From Cellulomonas pakistanensis (lineage in GTDB: Bacteria; Actinomycetota; Actinomycetes; Actinomycetales; Cellulomonadaceae), in assembly GCF_016862755.1 (NCBI RefSeq), contig NZ_BONO01000016.1:41574-105573 (forward strand): DNA of 64,000 bases, in the 5' to 3' direction. The position numbers and the translations under genes were made by a program. Positions 61,479-64,000 of this stretch are shown in pieces (the first letter of the stretch is position 1; every line of letters begins with the position of its first letter). A model generated the notes under the pieces. The model was not told where the DNA came from. It worked only from the letters and a program-made list of their open reading frames with translations, and made no database searches.

Positions 61479-61671
61479 GGCGCTCCTCTACAGCTCGGGG
61501 TGACGCGCTGACCTGCGGCGCCGTCACGGCATCATTACAGAACATCATCACAGTGATTGCGGTCATCGCCTCAAGAAATTGCCTGGGGCGCCGTAACCTA
61601 GAGGGACACGACTCGTCACGGACCTGAGTTCCGCACCGACACCTCACCGCATCGCCCAGCAAGGAACACCT

Positions 61672-63144
61672 GTGCCCTCGGCTCGCCGCCCGTCCACGTC
61701 CCCGACCCGCACCCGCCGCCCCGCCACCACCGGCACGAGCCGCCTGCGCCGCACGCTGCACGGCCCGCGCCTCGCGCTGCACCGCCGCCCCCGCCCGGTG
61801 GCCGACACCCCCGCCGACGCCGCGGCCGCCGCGTCGACCGCGACCCCCGCGCCGAAGCCCCGGAACGCGACGCTCGCCGCGCTCGGCGTCCGGAACTTCC
61901 GGCTCTACGTCTTCTCGCAGGTGCTGACCAACACCAGCGGCTGGGCCGCCCGCGTCGCCCAGGACTGGCTGGTGCTCAGCCTCACCGGGTCCGCCGCGCT
62001 GGTCGGCCTGACCGTGACGCTGCAGTTCGTGCCGATGCTGCTGCTCGGCCTGGTCGGCGGCGTCGTCGCCGACCGGTTCCCGCGCCGCCGCGTCCTCATG
62101 GTCACCCAGTCGGTCTTCGGGCTCTCGACGCTCGCGATCGCCGTCCTCGCGATCAGCGGGCACGTCCAGGCGTGGCACGTGCTGGTCGCGGCGTTCGTCA
62201 GCGGCCTCGCCACCGTGTTCGACAACCCGGCGCGGCAGGCGTTCGTGCACGAGGTCGCCGGCCCCGAGCACCTGCGCCAGGCGATCAGCGTGAACTCCGC
62301 CGTGTTCCAGCTCGGCGGCCTGGTCGGTCCCGCGGTCGCCGGCGGCCTGATCAGCGCGGTCGGCGAGGGCTGGACGTTCCTGCTCAACGCCGTCGCCTGC
62401 CTCGCGGCGGTCGTGCTGCTCGCGGTCATGCGGACCGGCGAGCTGACCGCCGCGCCGGTGGTGGCGCGCGCGAAGGGCCAGCTCCGCGAGGGCCTCGCGT
62501 ACGTGCGTCGGAGCCCGCGGATCCTGTGGTCCGTCGTCCTCGTCGGGTTCGTCGCGATCACCGGCGTCAACATGGCGACCGTGCTCGCCGCGTACACCGA
62601 CCAGGTGTTCCGCACCGACGCCGGCGGCTACGCGCTGCTCACCTCGATGCTGGCGGTCGGCGCGCTCACCGGCGCGCTGCTGTCGACCCGCCGCCGCGGC
62701 AGCCGGATCACGCACCTGGTGCTGCTCGCCGGTGCCATCGGCCTGCTGCAGCTGCTCGCCGCGGCCGCCCCGTCCCGCCCGGTGTTCATCACCGTGCTGA
62801 TCGCGATGGGCGTCGTCACGCTGCTCTACCTGACCGGGTCCAACACGCTCGTCCAGACGACCGTCGCGCCGCACGTCCGCGGCCGGGTCATGGCCCTGTA
62901 CGTGCTGGTGCTGCTCGGCGCGCAGGCGGTGTCCGGCACGCTGGTCGGCTGGATCTGCGAGCACCTCGGGGCGCGGGCCGGCATGGTCGCGTGCGGGGTC
63001 GGCCCGCTGCTCGGCGCGGTCGTCGTCGGTCTGGCGCTCGCCCGGCGCAGCGACGGCGGCACGCGGGCGACGATCCACCGCTTCACGCACCGCTCCCCCG
63101 CCGACGAGGCGCCGGAGCCTGCACGCGAGGCCGCCGCGGCCTGA
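61672..63144 (+). CDS. MFS exporter (EntS/MFS_3 type)
   Basis: Protein of 490 aa. A 60-residue Arg/Pro-rich cytoplasmic start is followed by 12 helices. ARVAQDWLVLSLTGSAALVG, VADRFPRRRVLMVTQ (motif A) and AGPEHLRQAISVNSAVFQLG are typical of EntS-like multidrug/siderophore exporters. The tail ends in EPAREAAAA. AAGGA lies six bases before the GTG. The AT-richer 193-base gap to the LysR gene should hold both promoters. Confidence 0.9.
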   Translation: MPSARRPSTSPTRTRRPATTGTSRLRRTLHGPRLALHRRPRPVADTPADAAAAASTATPAPKPRNATLAALGVRNFRLYVFSQVLTNTSGWAARVAQDWLVLSLTGSAALVGLTVTLQFVPMLLLGLVGGVVADRFPRRRVLMVTQSVFGLSTLAIAVLAISGHVQAWHVLVAAFVSGLATVFDNPARQAFVHEVAGPEHLRQAISVNSAVFQLGGLVGPAVAGGLISAVGEGWTFLLNAVACLAAVVLLAVMRTGELTAAPVVARAKGQLREGLAYVRRSPRILWSVVLVGFVAITGVNMATVLAAYTDQVFRTDAGGYALLTSMLAVGALTGALLSTRRRGSRITHLVLLAGAIGLLQLLAAAAPSRPVFITVLIAMGVVTLLYLTGSNTLVQTTVAPHVRGRVMALYVLVLLGAQAVSGTLVGWICEHLGARAGMVACGVGPLLGAVVVGLALARRSDGGTRATIHRFTHRSPADEAPEPAREAAAA

Positions 63145-63268
63145 CGACGGGGAGCAGCGTGCGGCCGCACGCCCCGTCGCGCGACTGCACGCCGGCACCC
63201 CGACGCGAACGGGGTCCGCGGTGTACCCGGGCGGGGGCACCATCGCTCCGGACGACGGGACACCGTGG

Positions 63269-63493
63269 ACACCGCGTCCGCACCGCGAGGGCGAACGTCT
63301 CCCAGGCCCGGGTACACCGTGTCCCCCCGGCCAGGAGGAACCTCCCACCCGCAGGGGTACACCGCGTCCGCATCGCCGGGAAGAACGCCTCCCTGGCCCG
63401 GGTACACCGCGTCCACACCGCCAAGACGAACGCCTCCCTGGCCGGGGTGCACCGCGTCCACACCGCCAGGAAGGACGTGCCCCTCGTCGCGGC
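63269..63493. repeat. 45-bp tandem repeat, five units, intergenic
   Basis: Units at 63269-63313, 63314-63358, 63359-63403, 63404-63448 and 63449-63493, each 45 bases, with conserved core acaccgcgtccrcaccg and varying middles. A 15-base inverted copy of the unit junction (cgcggtgtacccggg at 63217-63231) precedes the array. The period is a multiple of three and several frames stay open, but no frame has a convincing start. The rest of the 63145-63538 gap shows nothing else. Confidence 0.85.
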
Positions 63494-63538
63494 ACACGGC
63501 GGGCACGCGTCCGCACCTGTCCGCGGGATGATGGCGGG

Positions 63539-64000
63539 GTGACCTCGATCCGCGTCCGTCGTGCCGCCGTCGTCCCGGCGGACGCGCTGGTCCCGCGGTT
63601 GAGCCCCGACGAGCGCGACCGGCTCGGCCGCGCGGCACCCGGGGACCGCAACCCGGTCGCCTCCGCGCTGCTGCTCGCGCGGCTCGCGGTCGCCGAGGCG
63701 TGCGGGGTCGACCCGGGCGCCGTCCGTGTCCGGCGCCGCTGCCCGCGGTGCGGGTCCGCCGCGCACGGCGTCCCGGTGGGCGACCTCGCCGACGGGAGCC
63801 CGGCGCCGCAGCTGTCGATGAGCCGGGCGCCCGGCCTGGTGGCGGTGGCGGTGTCGCACGCCGGCCCGGTCGGGATCGACGTCGAGCGGATCCGCCCGGA
63901 CGCGGTCGGCGTCGAGGGCGCCGGCCCCGACGGGGTGGGCGCCGGGCGACCCCCGTCGGGTGCGGGCGGGGTCGGCGCCGGGCGACGCCCGTCGGGTGCG
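63539..64000 (+). CDS. 4'-phosphopantetheinyl transferase, 3' end cut by window
   Basis: At least 154 codons, open to the window edge. TSIRVRRAAVVPADALVPRL, then VASALLLARLAVAEACGVDP, a Cys pair (RRRCPRCGSAAHG), then QLSMSRAPGLVAVAVSHAGP and VGIDVERIRPD. The last is the GIDVE magnesium-binding motif of Sfp-type transferases that load acyl or peptidyl carrier proteins. After it comes a Gly/Pro/Ser repeat insert. The GTG start at 63539 is preceded by a G-rich stretch. Confidence 0.82.
   Translation, partial: MTSIRVRRAAVVPADALVPRLSPDERDRLGRAAPGDRNPVASALLLARLAVAEACGVDPGAVRVRRRCPRCGSAAHGVPVGDLADGSPAPQLSMSRAPGLVAVAVSHAGPVGIDVERIRPDAVGVEGAGPDGVGAGRPPSGAGGVGAGRRPSGA
63932..64000. repeat. 36-bp tandem repeat inside the phosphopantetheinyl transferase gene
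   Basis: First unit 63932-63967, second from 63968 to the window end (33 of 36 bases seen), differing at few positions. It encodes GVGAGRPPSGAG-like dodecapeptides directly after the GIDVE motif. More units may continue beyond the edge. Confidence 0.7.

Noticed and set aside
63269..63493. Regular 45-bp array considered as a CRISPR
   Set aside because: Units are directly contiguous with gradual internal divergence; there are no unique spacers of constant length and no cas genes.
63265..63531. Repeat-containing 88-codon frame across the 45-bp array considered as a gene
   Set aside because: Several frames on both strands stay open because of the repeat period and GC content; none has a convincing ribosome binding site or non-repeat domain.

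Overview
The window is very high G+C DNA with dense, short-gapped genes, frequent GTG starts, ATGA/GTGA translational overlaps and many start codons placed 6-8 nt after a TANNNT-like hexamer. Together with coenzyme F420 genes, an Lsr2-type DNA-binding domain, a conservon (CvnABCD) and an LAVTG sortase signal, this points to an actinobacterium, most likely Micrococcales near Cellulomonas. The genus is my inference. I saw no insertion sequence, phage gene, CRISPR array or rRNA.

Layout. 1-3.4 kb: kdpDE potassium two-component genes (kdpE runs off the left edge). 3.6-8.1 kb: a MORN-like protein, a large thioester-domain LAVTG-anchored adhesin, a divergent HTH-only LuxR protein and a lipoprotein. 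8.4-27.1 kb: type IV pilus region. An Lsr2-tail protein and prepilin peptidase lie on the plus strand. Opposite them is a 17-kb leftward run: cvnA-B-C-D, a PAS receptor-like protein, pilB, pilT, pilC, two major pilins, pilM, pilN, pilO and three pilin-like or minor-pilin-like proteins. No secretin or PilP is present, as expected for a monoderm. 27.5-36.3 kb: ArsR/CDF metal efflux, a VapBC pair, ASCH and SseB proteins, tRNA-Asn, tRNA-Met, glutamate decarboxylase with a YrhK-like partner, and a POT peptide transporter.

36.3-47.6 kb: a leftward pyrimidine-degradation and uptake cluster. It holds a beta-ureidopropionase-like amidase, dihydropyrimidinase, a luciferase-like flavin/F420 oxidoreductase, an NMT1-type ABC transporter and a class III aminotransferase, with a divergent MocR-type regulator. 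48-52.9 kb: a BtuFCD-like cassette of the type proposed to carry F420-0, then fbiA (cofD) and convergent fbiD (cofC). 53-58.2 kb: small conserved proteins, an HhH-GPD repair protein, ComB and a DUF433/DUF5615 toxin-antitoxin pair. 58.2-60.1 kb: fbiB-type cofE and F420-dependent glucose-6-phosphate dehydrogenase. 60.2-64 kb: a LysR/MFS divergent pair, a 45-bp tandem repeat array and a truncated phosphopantetheinyl transferase.

Three themes tie the window together. (1) A Ras-like GTPase conservon and a PAS receptor are fused by translational coupling to a type IV pilus operon, suggesting a dedicated polarity or twitching-control module. (2) F420 supply (importer, fbiA, fbiD, fbiB) and F420 use (FGD, possibly the pyrimidine-cluster oxidoreductase) sit within about 20 kb. 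(3) Non-coding structure is unusually rich: long perfect inverted repeats at several gene ends, a 45-bp minisatellite, and in-frame tandem repeats inside kdpD and the phosphopantetheinyl transferase.
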